Part shown: positions 48,120-59,437 of the stretch, in pieces
Numbering within the stretch: the stretch's first letter is position 1
How the letters are laid out: every line of letters begins with the position of its first letter
Assembly: GCF_950295315.1 (NCBI RefSeq)
Contig: NC_080172.1
Span: 110,894,353-110,958,352 of the forward strand
DNA length: 64,000 nt
Direction of reading: 5' to 3'
Origin: Erinaceus europaeus
Taxonomy: Eukaryota; Chordata; Mammalia; Eulipotyphla; Erinaceidae
Notes under the pieces: generated by a model
Databases searched by the model: none
The model's input: the letters and a program-made list of their open reading frames with translations, nothing else
Told to the model about the DNA's origin: nothing
Made by a program: the position numbers and the translations under genes

Positions 48120-49813
48120 TAGTTTTTTTTTATTTCGTTATTGGGTGATTGATGTTTTACATTAGACAGTAAATACAATAGTTTGTACATGCATAACTTT
48201 TTCCAGTTTTCCATATAACAACACACTCCCACTAGGTCCTATGTCATGCTTCTTGGATCTGTATTCTCCCCACCCACCCCTGAGTCTTTTATTTGGTGCA
48301 ATACACCAATTCCTGTTCTTCTTCTAATTGTGTTTTCTTTTCTGATCTTGTTTTTCAACTACTGCCTGAGGATGAGATCATCCCATATTCCTCCTTCTCT
48401 TTCTGACTTATTTCACTTAACATTAATTTTTCAAGGTCTATCCAAGATCGGCTGAAAATGGTGAAGGCACTATTTTTTATAGCTGAGTAGTATTCCATTG
48501 TATCACAACTTGCTCAGCCACTCATCTGTTGTTGAACACATGGGTTGCTTCCAGGTTTCGGCAATTAGAAGTTGTGTTGCCTAGAACATATGTATACACA
48601 GACCTTTTGGGATGGGTGTGTTGTCTTTCTTAGGATATATCCCAAAGAGAGGAATTGTAGGATCATAGGGTAGGTCTATTTTTAGCCTTCCAAGAGTTCT
48701 CTGGACTGTTCTCCACAGAGGTTAGACAAATGAGCATTCCCAAAAGGAGCACAGGAGGTCTCCTTTGACCCCATAACCTCTGCACCATTTGCTCCTGTTA
48801 CCTTTTCTGATATATGACATTCTCACAGCAGTGAAGTGGTATTTCATTGTTGTCCTTATTTGCATTTCTTTAAAAATCAGAGACATGGAGCATTTTTTCA
48901 TGTGTTTCTTGGCCTTTTGGATCTCTTCTGTGGTGAATATTCTGCCCATGTCCTCCCCCCATTTTTGGATAGGGTTATTTGTTTTGCTGTTTTTGAAATT
49001 TGCCAGTTCTTTATGTATTCTGGTTATTAGCATCTTGTCTGATGTATGGCCTGTAAAGATCTTCTCCCATTCTGTGAGGGGTCTCTTGGTTTGGGGACTA
49101 CTCTCTACGGACCTAAAATACTTGTGTGGAAAAGTGTGCTGCTAATCTTATGGGTTTTCCTCTTTAGGTGACTCTGTTTTTCTCTTGCAGCCTTCAGCAT
49201 CCTTTCCTTTCCTTATTCCTTCCCATTCTAGATAGGATATGTCTTGGTGTCTTTAAGTCTGGGTTAATTCTGTTTGGGAACCTCGGGGCTTCTGGAATCT
49301 TTATGTCTTTGATGATGTCTAGACTAGACAAATTTTCAGCTATTATGGCCTGCAGAAGGCTTTGTTCCTCTCCCGCTCTTTCTTCCTTTGCTAAGCCAAT
49401 AATGTGTACATTGTTTCTTTGAAGTCATCCCATAGGTCTCTGTTGTTGTTTTCCATACCTCTTAATCTCATTTTGAGATCTCTTACTTCTTTTTTAAAAA
49501 AATTTTTTTAATATTTATTTTATTTATTGATTCCCTTTTGTTGCCCTTGTTGTTTTATTCTTGTAGTTATTATTGTTGTTGTCGTTGTTGGATAGGACAG
49601 AGAGAAATGGAGAGAGGGAGGGGAAGACAGAGAGGAGGAGAGAAAGATAGACACCTGCAGACCTGCTTCACCACCTGTGAAGCGACTTCCCTGCAGGTGG
49701 GGAGCCAGGGTTCGAACAGGGATCCTTATGCTGGTCCTTGTGCTTTGCGCCACCTGCGCTTAGCCCGCTGCACTACAGCCCGACTCTTTTTTAGTTACTC
49801 TAATTCATCCTTG
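48120..49813 (-). mobile_element. L1-g: minus-strand L1 with a large internal deletion
   Basis: The short-type 3' UTR in reverse (48122-48450) is followed by the ORF2 C-terminus (48480-49105). It then jumps to the ORF1 C-terminal and coiled-coil region (49130-49813). The endonuclease and most RT sequence are missing. A tRNA-type SINE interrupts ORF1, and the ERV-A 5' LTR cuts it at 49813. Confidence 0.75.
49497..49785 (-). repeat. tRNA-derived SINE, minus orientation, in L1-g
   Basis: In reverse it begins 'gagtcgggctgtagtgcagc', with B box 'ggttcgaaccctgg', 'gaagcaggtctgcaggtgtc', then 'caacaacgacaacaacaata' and a poly(A)-like end. A short direct repeat 'cttttttag/a' flanks it. Confidence 0.85.
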
Positions 49814-50148
49814 TGTTGCTGAGGAGTTATTCTGATGCAGTCTCCGCCCCCAGGTTTTTCTATGCCCCACAAAATCCTAGAGTGCCCCCTTCAACCAATC
49901 CTGGCCCTACACGTCACCCCTGGTTGTCGCCCAATAAAAAGCCCCCTCACCCCCCCCTCTGGGCTCTCAGCTCTCCCTCTCTGAGGTCTCGCTCCTGGCT
50001 CTCCCCCGTGGTTGGCCATTGCCGGCTGGCTCCACGTGGCCTGAACCAAACCCCCTCCATCCCATAATAAAGATTTGTGTACCCCTTTGCTCTGGAAGTC
50101 CGCTCTCTTCTCCGCGGTGCAGCCCAACACCAGACCACCGCAACAACA
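49814..50148 (+). repeat. ERV-A 5' LTR
   Basis: 335 bp, begins TGTTGCTGAGG and ends CGCAACAACA. A TATA-like AATAAAAAG lies near 49932, AATAAA at 50066-50071, and 'tttgctctgg' follows as in R/U5. Confidence 0.85.
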
Positions 50149-50150
50149 TC

Positions 50151-50168
50151 TGGCACCCATCGTGTTCC
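50151..50168 (+). other. ERV-A primer-binding site, decayed Lys type
   Basis: TGGCACCCATCGTGTTCC, two bases after the LTR. It keeps TGGC-CCCA-CGTG of the tRNA-Lys1,2 site but differs at several positions. Confidence 0.5.
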
Positions 50169-50263
50169 GTACCCACACCACGCCTGGCCTGAGGTCTCCG
50201 AAACTGCCCAGACACAGGTAACTGGCATCCGCCCACTTCTGTGGCCCTGTGTTTCCCTCCACC

Positions 50264-51765
50264 ATGGGAAATTTCTCGTTTTATGAGGAGGTGTCCCAGT
50301 CATTATCTCTTGACCTGGGACAGATTCCCGCTGTCATAAATAGTTTAATTTTTGCTACCCCTTGGATTTTTTTAACTGTGGTCCCCACTTTCAAGATATG
50401 TAAAACGTGGTATGCCATAAGGATAAGTGACCTTGAGGCTGAGGTAGGAAAGTTAAATCACATGTGCCTAAGACTTAGACGTCCTAAGCGATCAGCAGCT
50501 AAACCCAAGAATTCCATTCCCACAGACACGCACACATGTTTGGAAGCTCCTCCTTTGACCCCGCCCCCTTCCACCCCGGTTTCAGCTCCGCCTGAGGTTT
50601 CTGCGTCCCTGAACCCGCCCCCGGCCCCTGCCTCCCCAGTTTCACCTCCGCCTACAGCTTCTGCGTTCCTGAACCCCACCCCTGCCCCTGCCACCCTGGT
50701 TTCAGCTCCACTTACAGCTTCTATGTCCCTGAAACCCCCCCTGCCCCTGCCATCCAGGTTTCTGCTCCGCCTGCAGCTTCCGTTTTCCTGACCCCGCCCC
50801 CGGCCCCTGCCGCCCTGGTTTCAGCTCCGCCTGCAGCTTCTGTGTCCCTGAACCCCCCCCCCCCGCCCCTGCAGCCCTGGTTTCATCTCCGCCTGCAGCT
50901 TCTGTGCTCCTAACCCTGCCCCCTGCCCCTGCCGCCCTGGTTTCAGCTCTGCCTGTAGCTTCCGTTTTCCTGACCCCACCCCCGGCCCCTGCTGCCGCGG
51001 TTTCAGCTCTGCATGAGGCTTCCTCGTACCTAACCCCCCCCTGCTGATACCTAGTGGCTGAGATACGAGAGCTAAAGGATATTTTTTCAACACTTAAGGA
51101 TTTTAAATCATGTGAGTCCACCCAGGAGCTCCGTCCCCGTAGATATGCGTTTAGTCTCCCCTGCAGCCACTACAGCAGTTTCTATGGCACTTTCCACTTC
51201 TGTAGCTCCCTCTCCCGTGCCATCGGACCAAATCCACACATTCCCGGTAAACTTGGCCCCTTCTAAACAAAGCCCTCAGCCGTGGCAGCCATATTCCTCT
51301 AATGAAATTGGAACACTTAGACAAGCAGTCAGGGAGGAAGGAATGCAATCTCCATGGACCATGTGCGTCTTGAGGAGTTGTTACCAGCATTTAAATACAC
51401 CACTAGACTGGAAAGATCTGGCTCGTGCTGCACTCCCAGAACCACTCTATCTTCAGTGGCAGGCATGTTTCCGTGATGAGTGCTCTAGACAATCGCAGGA
51501 AAATAGTAACAAACAGGTAGAATGGAATTCTGATGCTTTGTTTGGAGCAGGAGCTTATGAATCTGGAGCTCAGCAGGCAGAAGCCAGGTTTCCAACCGGT
51601 TATTTTGAAAAGGTACGCATCTGTGCAACACAAGCATGGGAAAGGGTGACCACACCCGATGCAGATCCGTCAGCTCCCATTAACTCTTTTCACCAAGGCT
51701 CTGATGAATCATTGGCGAGCTTCATCTCAAGGGTGAAGAGAAGCTTAGAGAGAAATGGTTTATAA
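50264..51765 (+). pseudogene. gag: ERV-A gag: matrix, proline-rich repeat and capsid, frameshifted
   Basis: ATG at 50264 gives an N-terminal MGNFSFYEEVSQ, a plausible myristoylation start. A coiled 'RISDLEAEVGKLNH' block follows, then a Pro/Ala-rich region encoded by a 60-bp tandem repeat (50578-51035). Repeat units of 59 and 62 bp shift the frame. The capsid continues in another frame from about 51112, with 'LYLQWQACFRDECSR' and 'FISRVKRSLERN', until about 51765, where another shift occurs. Gag builds the particle; this one cannot be made intact. Confidence 0.8.
50578..51035 (+). repeat. 60-bp minisatellite inside ERV-A gag
   Basis: About 7.5 tandem units starting 'gtttcagctccgcctgcagc' begin near 50578, 50639, 50699, 50758, 50818, 50880, 50940 and 51000. 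Most are 60 bp (20 codons), with one of 59 and one of 62. The encoded region is Pro/Ala/Ser-rich. Confidence 0.85.
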
Positions 51766-52402
51766 TCCTGACATCCGCAAACTACTCCTGTGCTCTATTG
51801 TCTGGGAAGGCATGAAACCACAATTCCGTCAGGTATGCCTTAATCTTAAACACCTACACCCATATAATTGGATTCTAGCGACACAGGAACTTACATCAGG
51901 CAATTATGGGGCACCCGCTATGACGCAGGTCTATGCAGTTGCCCCACATAAGCAAAATGGGGCCTGCTTTCAGTGCGGTCGCCAAGGACACTGGCATAAC
52001 CAATGTCCTGATAAGTTGCGAGCACACCTCCAGTCAGGGAAACCGCGCCTCCATCCAGAGCAACCCCGCTTTCAATCAGGGAGCCAGAGACCACGTACTG
52101 TTTGTCCAAAATGTCATAAGGGATTTCATTGGAAGAGAGATTGTTGGTCCCAATTTCATAAAGATGGTTCGCCCCTGAATGGTACAAATTCGGGGCCTGA
52201 GATTTTGTGGACCACTCCTGTTTTAGAACGGGGCCACCCTTCTATGACAGTAAAGATTGGCAATATTCCTTTTAAATTTTTGATTGACACGGGGGCAGAA
52301 AAGACTATTTTAAGGCAAGAAGAGGTTCCCCAAGATTGGGAACTTATCCCTGGACCCAGTTTACATGGAATAGGAGGGATGACCAGAGCATTTTGCACAT
52401 GA
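51755..52402 (+). pseudogene. gag: ERV-A capsid end, nucleocapsid and protease, in one frame
   Basis: 215 open codons. The C-terminal capsid ('MKPQFRQVCLNLKHLHP') is followed by two zinc knuckles (CFQCGRQGHWHNQC and CPKCHKGFHWKRDC, 51966-52147). A short linker leads to an aspartic protease start with active-site motif 'LIDTGAEKT' near 52280-52306. Betaretroviral pro normally sits in the -1 frame and begins with dUTPase; here it follows in the same frame without dUTPase. The frame closes at 52400-52402 before the protease ends. Confidence 0.75.
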
Positions 52403-52639
52403 GACTCGCTCATGTGGGAAGACCCAGAAGGTTCTACCGGACACATCCACCCTTTGGTAGCTAATATTAGCACCAACTTACCGGGCAGGGATCTTCTGGA
52501 ATGTCTTGATGTTAGGATATCCACAGACGCCTCTGCAGAGCCTAAAACTCATTCCCGTGATACCAGGTCTATTCAGCACCCCCAATACTAAATACCACTG
52601 TTCGTAGCCAAACACCCCGCTTAAGCTGACTTTCTAATG

Positions 52640-54747
52640 AGCCTGTCTGGGTGGAACAGTGGCCTTTACCTAGGGATAAGCTAAAAATTTTAAAAGAGCT
52701 CATCCGAGAGCAGTTGTCCTTGGGACACATTCGTCATTCTTGAAGCCCATGGAATACTCCTGTCTTTGTGATTAAAAAGCGCTCGGGAAAATGGCGCCTC
52801 CTTCAAGATCTCCATGCAGTAAATAAAGCCATGCAGGTCTGGGGCTCCCCCCAAAGGGGTTTGCCTCTTGCTTCTGCAATTCCCACGGGAATTCCAATCA
52901 TAGCTATTGATATACAAGATTGTTTTTTCTCTATCCCCTTGCATCCGCGAGATTGTAAACGTTTTGCCTTCTCTGTTCCATCTATTAAGAACGCCAGCCC
53001 TGCTGATAGATTTGAATGAGTGGTGCTGCCCCAGGGTATGGCCAATAGTCCTACAATTTGTCAGGAGGCTGTTAAATCTGCCGTTGTCCCATATATTCAT
53101 AAGGGCCTTAATATTTTTCATTATACAGATGATATTTTAATATGGGGAAAATCAGGTACAGATCTCTATGCCTTATGTGTTTTTCTCATTCCTGCATTAA
53201 AGAAAAGTGGCCTTAATGTAGCCCCTGAGAAGATACAGCTAATCCCTCCAATATCCTTCCTAGGGTCAGAGATTTCTCTAACACAAATTTGTCCCTTAAA
53301 ACCTAATGTTACCTTCCCTTCTAACCTTACTCTTGCTTCTTTACAAAGTTTTCTAGGAAATTTAAATTGGCTTAGGCAGTATCTCTATCTGCCCACAAGC
53401 TGCCTCCAACCACTGTTTTACCTGTTGAAAGGAAACAAACAGCCTTCTTCAAAATGTAAGTTAACTCCTGAGGCCTCCTTGGCACTGGAAAGGGTTAACC
53501 AGGCCCTCCAGGACATGCACCTTGTTTGATTCTCCCCCTCCTCTCCGGTAAACCTTCTAATCTTCAACTCCACCCCCACAGTATTAGGGGCACTGTGGCA
53601 AGACCATGGGGTTCTCGAATGGCTTCACACGCCAGTAGGAGGAGCTCCAAGACTCCTCACTGAGATAGACGTGTTAGCATTCATGGTTCGCCAAGGGAGA
53701 AATAGGTCTGTGCAGGTCTTAGGGAAGGAACCGGATTTAATCATTCTGCCCTTTTCTCTCACAGATACAGAGTGGCTTATACGCCATCATTCCCACTTTG
53801 CCATAAGCTTCTTGGGGTTTCCAGGACAAATAGATAACCATTTTCCTTCTAATAAATCGATAGCTTCTTTACCTCTTCTGCCTCTACTAGCACCTAAACT
53901 TTTCTCTCGGGATCCCATTCCCTCTGCTCCTACAGTCTTTACTGATGGCGGAAAAAGGGGAGCTGCTGCCCTTATATATTACCCAGACAAACAATCTCCT
54001 AAACCTCTCTTTACTGAGCTTCCTGATAATTCCCCTCAGTACAAAGAACTTTATGCTGTTTTCCTTGCACGAAAAGCTGTACCAGAATCCTTCAACCTTT
54101 TTTCTGACAGTGTGTATACTGTTAACTTACTTCCATGGCTTGCTTGTTCTTATGTGAAAATTGATGACAACCCACTTTCCCCTCTCTTGATTCAAATCGC
54201 CTCTATGCTCTGTTCTCGAACCCAACCACTGTATATTCAACACCTTCGTTCCCACAGCCCTCTTCCTGGTTCCCTGTCCGAAGGGAATGCCACAGTTGAC
54301 CGCCTTACCTCCACAGGAACTTTCCCAGTCTCTGTCTCTGATCCTACTAATTTTCATTCTCTAACCCATGTTAATCTTAAAGGCCTTCGAGCTCGATTCC
54401 CTGATGTTCCTGTACCACAGTTAAAACATATCCTCACTACATGCTCTTCTTGTGCAAGTCTCATAAAGACACCTGCTATCCAGACCCTTGGGGTTAACCC
54501 CCGAGGTTTAAAAGCTAATGCTACTTGGCAAATTGATGTCACCCACATACCAAACTTTGGCAAACAAAAATATGTGTTTGTCTCAATTGATACCTTTTCT
54601 AAATTTATGTGGGCTACAGCTCAGACAGGAGAAAGTGCTAAAAAGCTTGTAAGCCATATGCTCTCTTGTTTTGCTGTTCTGACCTGCTTGTCACGTGTTG
54701 GCAGTTCCAGCTGGCTATCTACAGAAAAGCAACATTCCAGCGGCTGA
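52640..54747 (+). pseudogene. pol: ERV-A pol: RT, RNase H and truncated integrase
   Basis: One frame carries everything, with in-frame TGA stops at 52741, 53017 and 53527. RT has '[14 protein letters not shown]', 'VLPQGMANSPT' and a catalytic box 'YTDD' near 53125 in place of the usual YMDD. RNase H shows 'VFTDGG', 'YKELYAVFLA' and 'LFSDSVYTV' (53935-54120). Integrase has its HHCC region (about 54350-54465) and the first core motifs 'WQIDVTH' and 'VSIDTFSKF'. It ends at about 54675, where unrelated 3' sequence begins. Stops, an altered box and the truncation mean it is inactive. Confidence 0.8.
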
Positions 54748-55470
54748 CCTCCCTCATGCAGCGTTGCATCCCCTGCCAATTCTTCCCCTAGCCATCTACT
54801 TCGGACTGAGACTTGTATTGGACTTTCTGACATACCCTATATACATTTTACACAATTTTGAAGCAGCTTATTTCCGTTCACACTGCTGGTTTTTCATAGA
54901 CTGATCCTGAGTAATTCATAGACTTTACAGACTGTTGCCTTGAGGACTATACAATGCCAAATAGCCCCTCTGTTTGGTGGGTCATGCCACCCGCCTTCCC
55001 CTCATCATGTACCTTTGCCCCATTCCCCACCCAAGCAGGGAATGTTCCTTTACACACCAATCCTTCCCTTCACACCACACTGGCTTTTACTACTCCCCTA
55101 CTTGTCCCTTCCTATCATGTTATATGATTTAGGCTTATGCCCAAAAGGTTTCTGCCCCATGATAGTCTTTTACAGACTTTGTACATCTTATGCAATTACT
55201 AGATAGAAAGATAGAAAAGATGTAGAGACATTGTGAAGAGATGGTTGAGCAGGCTGCGCTTAAACCTATGAGATGAGTCTCTCCAGGTATGTCTCTCTCT
55301 CTAAAGTGGGGTTGAGCACAGGAGGACGCATAAATCTCACAAGGTTCTCAGCCATTTAAGCCTTCCCTCCTCCACAGAAAGTCCTACATCTTCCCATTGA
55401 GTATGGCATTCCTCTAAAACATTTAAGCCTGCTCCATTCCATTTTTCTTTACTGTGTCCATTTAGATATA
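54676..55470 (+). other. ERV-A 3' non-coding region in place of env
   Basis: No env-like frame. The stretch 54680-54905 recurs in ERV-D (7930-8185, reversed), so this replacement is a family trait and not a local accident. The remainder is pyrimidine-rich. Confidence 0.65.
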
Positions 55471-55486
55471 AAGGGATAGGAGGAGA
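55471..55486 (+). other. ERV-A polypurine tract
   Basis: AAAGGGATAGGAGGAGA-like purine run directly before the TG of the 3' LTR, the plus-strand priming site. Confidence 0.75.
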
Positions 55487-55828
55487 TGTTGCTGAGGAGT
55501 TATTCTGATACAGTCTCCGCCCCCAGGTTTTTCTATGCCCCACAAAATCCTAGAGTGCCCCCTTCAACCAATCCTGGCCCTACACGTCACCCCTGGTTGT
55601 TGCCCAATAAAAATCCCCCTCACCCCCCCCCTCGCTCTCTGGGCTCTCAGCTCTCCCTCTCTGAGGTCTCGCTCCCGGCTCTCCCCCCGTGGTCGGCCAT
55701 TGCCGGCTGGCTCCACGTGGTCTGAACCAAACCCCCCCATCCTATAATAAATATTTGTGTACCCCTTTGCTCTGGACGTCCGCTCTCTTCTCCACAGTGC
55801 AGCTCGACACCAGACTACCGCAACAACA
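55487..55828 (+). repeat. ERV-A 3' LTR
   Basis: 342 bp, same ends as the 5' LTR. It carries an extra 'cgctct' in the pyrimidine stretch near 55632 and scattered substitutions. It abuts the right arm of the inverted duplication with no spacer. Confidence 0.85.
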
Positions 55829-56599
55829 CATGACCCTCCTCACTCTTTCTTTCCCATGATAGCCACATTGTCCTGGCCAAAATCCCCTTCCTGCCACTTC
55901 CTTTCCCATCATGGTAGACCACAGGCTCCCTCCTAATATCTGATCCCACCCCCTTTTCTTGAACATGGTTAGATTGTGACCCAATTCTCGCCAAAGGGGA
56001 AGAGAACAGGTTGATCCCATGTCCAGTAACATATAGAAAAAGCTTTGAAGATTGTCTTTGTTTGATTACTGGCTTATAAGAATATATATATGTCAAACTT
56101 TTGATTTGCTAATGACTCTCCATGTGTCAGCCCTTATTTTAAGGCATAGACAGAGTGTATTTTGCATTGTTTCCCATACCCAACTACAAAAGACTGGATG
56201 AAGAAATTAGGGGACTCAAGGGAGAACTACCCTACATTTTGGAAGGGTGATACTGGGTCCTTTAGAAACAATGAAGCTGATGGTAATTGTGCTCAGTGAA
56301 GTGATAAAGAAGGTGATATACTAATACTGGGTAGCTTCTCTCATGTAAGCAATCGAGTATTGAAGAACACAGACTCCCCTTACACAAGTCATAGGGATTG
56401 AGCTAGTTTTGTAAGAATTCTGACAGTTATTGCCAAGATTGGGGTCACAGAATTTTGACGGTGGAGGTATCATGGAATATGCCCCCAAAATATTATATTT
56501 TTAAAATATTTATAAAAAAGATAACACTGACAATAGCCATAGGATAAGAGGGGCATGACTCCACCCAATCCCCCAAAACCAGAAATCTGTATGCTATCC

Positions 56600-56967
56600 T
56601 GCCAGAAGCCATTTCTCTGCTTGATAAAAGCTAAGCCTTGAAACAACAGAAGCCCTAGAGATAAGTTTCTAATTCCCGTAGGAAGGATGTTCACCAGAAA
56701 CTAAGTGACATACCATATAGCTATAGTGACATACCATATAGTTATAGTTTAACAGAAAATGTTACAAGGGACTCTCCACTGTGATCTCTGCCTCCCCCTT
56801 ACCCCTATGCTCCCCCTTCCACGAAGCCTTAAAATGCCTGTGAACACAATAAAATTTGGCAGCTTGATCAGAAACCTGTCTTGCTATCGTTCTTTCATGT
56901 CTTCTGTCCCTGTCGTTGCAGGTCCTTAGGTTCCTAGCCCCTGTTCACCACCCCGCTGGCTGGGGAA
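56600..56967 (+). mobile_element. Solo LTR-like insertion, right arm only
   Basis: It starts TGCCAGAAGCC and ends GCTGGCTGGGGAA. It contains AATAAA near 56848 followed by 'cagcttgatcagaaacctgt'. The 6-bp repeat CTATCC lies on both sides (56594-56599, 56968-56973), the size typical of betaretrovirus-like ERVs. The left arm lacks it. The 3' end is not a clean CA, so the exact edge is uncertain. Confidence 0.7.
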
Positions 56968-57104
56968 CTATCCATTCCTCTGATAACTTGTCTATTCTTT
57001 ATTCCTCTGGAAGTATGGACCCAAGGTCATTATGGTGTGCAGAAGGCGGAAGGTCTGGCTTCTGCAATTTCCTTCCCCTCTAAAATATCTGCTTAATTCT
57101 GAAG

Positions 57105-57340
57105 CAGGCTTTGTAATAGAATCCAGATGATGGAATTGTAGTATTGCACAACAGTAAAATACTCTGGGGTGGGTGGGGATGAGAATACAGGTCCAAGAAG
57201 GATGACAGAGGACCATGTGGGGCTTGTACTCTTATATGGAAAACTGAGAAATGTTATGCATGTACAAACTATCATATTTACTGCCCAATATAAAACATTA
57301 ATTCCCCACTAAAGAAATTTTAATAAAAAACTATTAGAAA
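57105..57340 (+). mobile_element. L1 short-type 3' UTR fragment (right arm)
   Basis: Inverted counterpart of 34585-34805. Confidence 0.7.
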
Positions 57341-57854
57341 CAGAGAAAAAATTTGACACACAAGGGAATTTTTTAATTTTCTAAAAAAAAAATAAAGATT
57401 TCAGTTGAGTTACTGTGTTTCTGATCAGGAAGACTCTGTCCCAGGACACAAGAGTCGTCATCCAGGGCAGCTCCAGGCTGGGCGAAAGAGCCTCAGAGTG
57501 AGAGGAGCAGCCAGCTCCCCTTGCACACACCACTCTGCATCTGTGTCTCTGGGGCCAAGGGTTGGTTCTTTGTAGCCTGGGAGTCTGATAATCACAGGAC
57601 ACACTGAAGTTCACTGTCATCTCCTGGATCTGCCCAGAAAACACGTGTAGAGAAAAGCGACATCCCGTGACTGTGGCTTGCAGGATTAGTAGGATGTGAT
57701 TATGTTGCAAAACCTAGGACCTTGTATCCTCAGTCATAAAGAACTCTTTCGTTACCATTATGCTGTTTCCCCCATCCAGGAATGCTTTCTCATAATAAAA
57801 TAAACACAAGCAAACACTTGTCAGCTTACTATGAAATATACTTTCTGTTTTATA

Positions 57855-59437
57855 AATGATTTAATGATTGCCAAGAATGTAGTCTCAGAGGGCTACCCTT
57901 CCACACAATTCCCACCACCAGGTTTCCATATCCCATCCCCGTCATTGGAAGTTTTCTTCTTGATCCCTCTCGTTACGTGGACAATGATAATATAAACTGC
58001 AGAAGGTGGAAGGTCTGACTTGTGTAAGTCCATCTCCAGTGGACATGGGCATTGGGAAGTCGATCCATATATCCAGCCTGTTTCTATCTTTCCCTAGTGG
58101 GGCAAGGATCCAGGGAGGTGGAGTTCTAGGACACACTGATGAGGTCATCTGCCCAGGGAAGTCATGTTGACATCATGGTAGCATTTTCAACTTGGTGTCT
58201 GAAAATGCATTAAAATATAAAGCAGAGGGGGCCAGATAGTGGTGCACTTGGCTTAGTACAGATCTTATTTTCATTTTTTTTTGTAGTGATTTGATCATAA
58301 AGTGATGTTGCATTTCCTCAAAGGCATTATCTGCATCTATTGAGATGACCATGTAGTTTTTTGGTCTTGCTTTTGTTGATGTGGTGGAAAACACTGATTG
58401 ATTTACATATATTATACCAAACTTGCATGCCTGGCATAAACACCACTTGATGATGAACAATCTATTTAATATACTGCTGTATCCTGTTGGCTAGAATTTT
58501 GTTCAATAGTTTAGCATCTATGTTCATCAGAGATATTGGTCTGTAGTTTTCTTGTTTGGTTGTGTCCCTATCTGCTTTTGGTATCAGAGTGATGGTGGCT
58601 TCATAGAAGCTGTAAGAGAGGGAGTGGGGTGGTAGCGCAGCGGGTTAAGCACATGTGGCACAAAGCGCAAGGACCAGCTAAGGATCTTGGTTCGAGCCCC
58701 CGGCTACCCACCTGCATGGGAGTTGTTTCACAGGTGGTGAAGCAGGTCTGCAGGTGTCTATCTTTCTCTCCCCCTCTCTGTCTTCCCCTCCTCTCTCCAT
58801 TTCTCTCTGTCCTAACAATGACAACATCAATATTCCCCTCCTCTTTCCATTTCCCTCTGTCCTATCTAACAATGACGACATCAAAAACAACAACTACTAC
58901 AACAACAATGAAAAACAGCAAAGGCAACAAAAGGGAAAATAAATATAAAAAAAAGAAGCTGTAAGAGAGTATTCCAGTGTCTTCAGTCTTCTGGAAGGCT
59001 TTTAAAAGTAGAGGTATTAGTTTGTCTTTGAGGGTTTTGTAGAATTCATTTGTAAAACCATCTGGTCCAGGACTTTTATTTTTGGGGAGATTTTTGGTAG
59101 CTGTTTCTATTTTATTAGCTGTAATGGGATTTTTCTTGTTATCTTCTTCCTCTTTACTTAGGTTTGGAAATTGGTAGGTATCTAGGAAATCATCCATTTC
59201 TTCCAGGTTCTCTAGCTTGGTGGCTACTAGTTGTTCATAGAAGCCTTGCAGGATATGGTGAATTTCTGCGGTGTCTGCTGTTATTTCTCCTCTTTCATTC
59301 ATGATATGATTTATTTGGGTCTTCTCCCTTTTTTCTTTTCTGAGTCTGGCTAAAGGTTTGTCGATTTTATTCACTCTTTCAAATAACATACATTTACTTT
59401 TGTTGATCATTTGTATGGTTTTCTTGTTGTTGTGTAT
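57855..59437 (-). pseudogene. L1 tail and ORF2 fragment (right arm)
   Basis: Counterpart of 32816-34045 in reverse: old long-type tail (57855-58225), SINE-head scrap (58225-58262) and ORF2 fragment (58262-59437). The ORF2 fragment is split by a SINE. A 182-codon open stretch (59410-58862) encodes the ORF2 block but ends in translated SINE sequence. Confidence 0.7.
58621..58953 (+). repeat. tRNA-derived SINE with 16-bp target duplication, right arm only
   Basis: Perfect direct repeat 'agaagctgtaagagag' at 58605-58620 and 58954-58969. Its body has 'agcgcagcgggttaagc', B box 'ggttcgagccc', 'gaagcaggtctgcaggtgtc' and an A-rich end. The left arm shows the empty site. Confidence 0.9.

Larger units (their letters stand above)
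49814..55828 (+). mobile_element. ERV-A: betaretrovirus-like provirus, two LTRs, no env
   Basis: 5' LTR 49814-50148, primer-site region 50151, gag from 50264, protease near 52270, pol to about 54675, a non-coding 3' region, polypurine tract 55471-55486, 3' LTR 55487-55828. The LTRs differ at roughly 13-16 visible positions plus a small indel, i.e. about 4-5%. No dUTPase and no env are present; integrase stops within its catalytic core. The six bases flanking the two LTRs (tccttg and catgac) do not match. Confidence 0.85.

Noticed and set aside
50702..51121. Minus-strand frames rich in Gly/Ala through the gag minisatellite
   Set aside because: They are the antisense of a tandem repeat whose unit length is a multiple of three, which keeps all frames open by chance.
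58621..58690. tRNA gene suggested by the B box
   Set aside because: It is the tRNA-derived head of a SINE with target duplication; there is no cloverleaf with an acceptor stem.
58862..59410. 182-codon minus frame as a new gene
   Set aside because: It is an L1 ORF2 fragment that reads into an inserted SINE.
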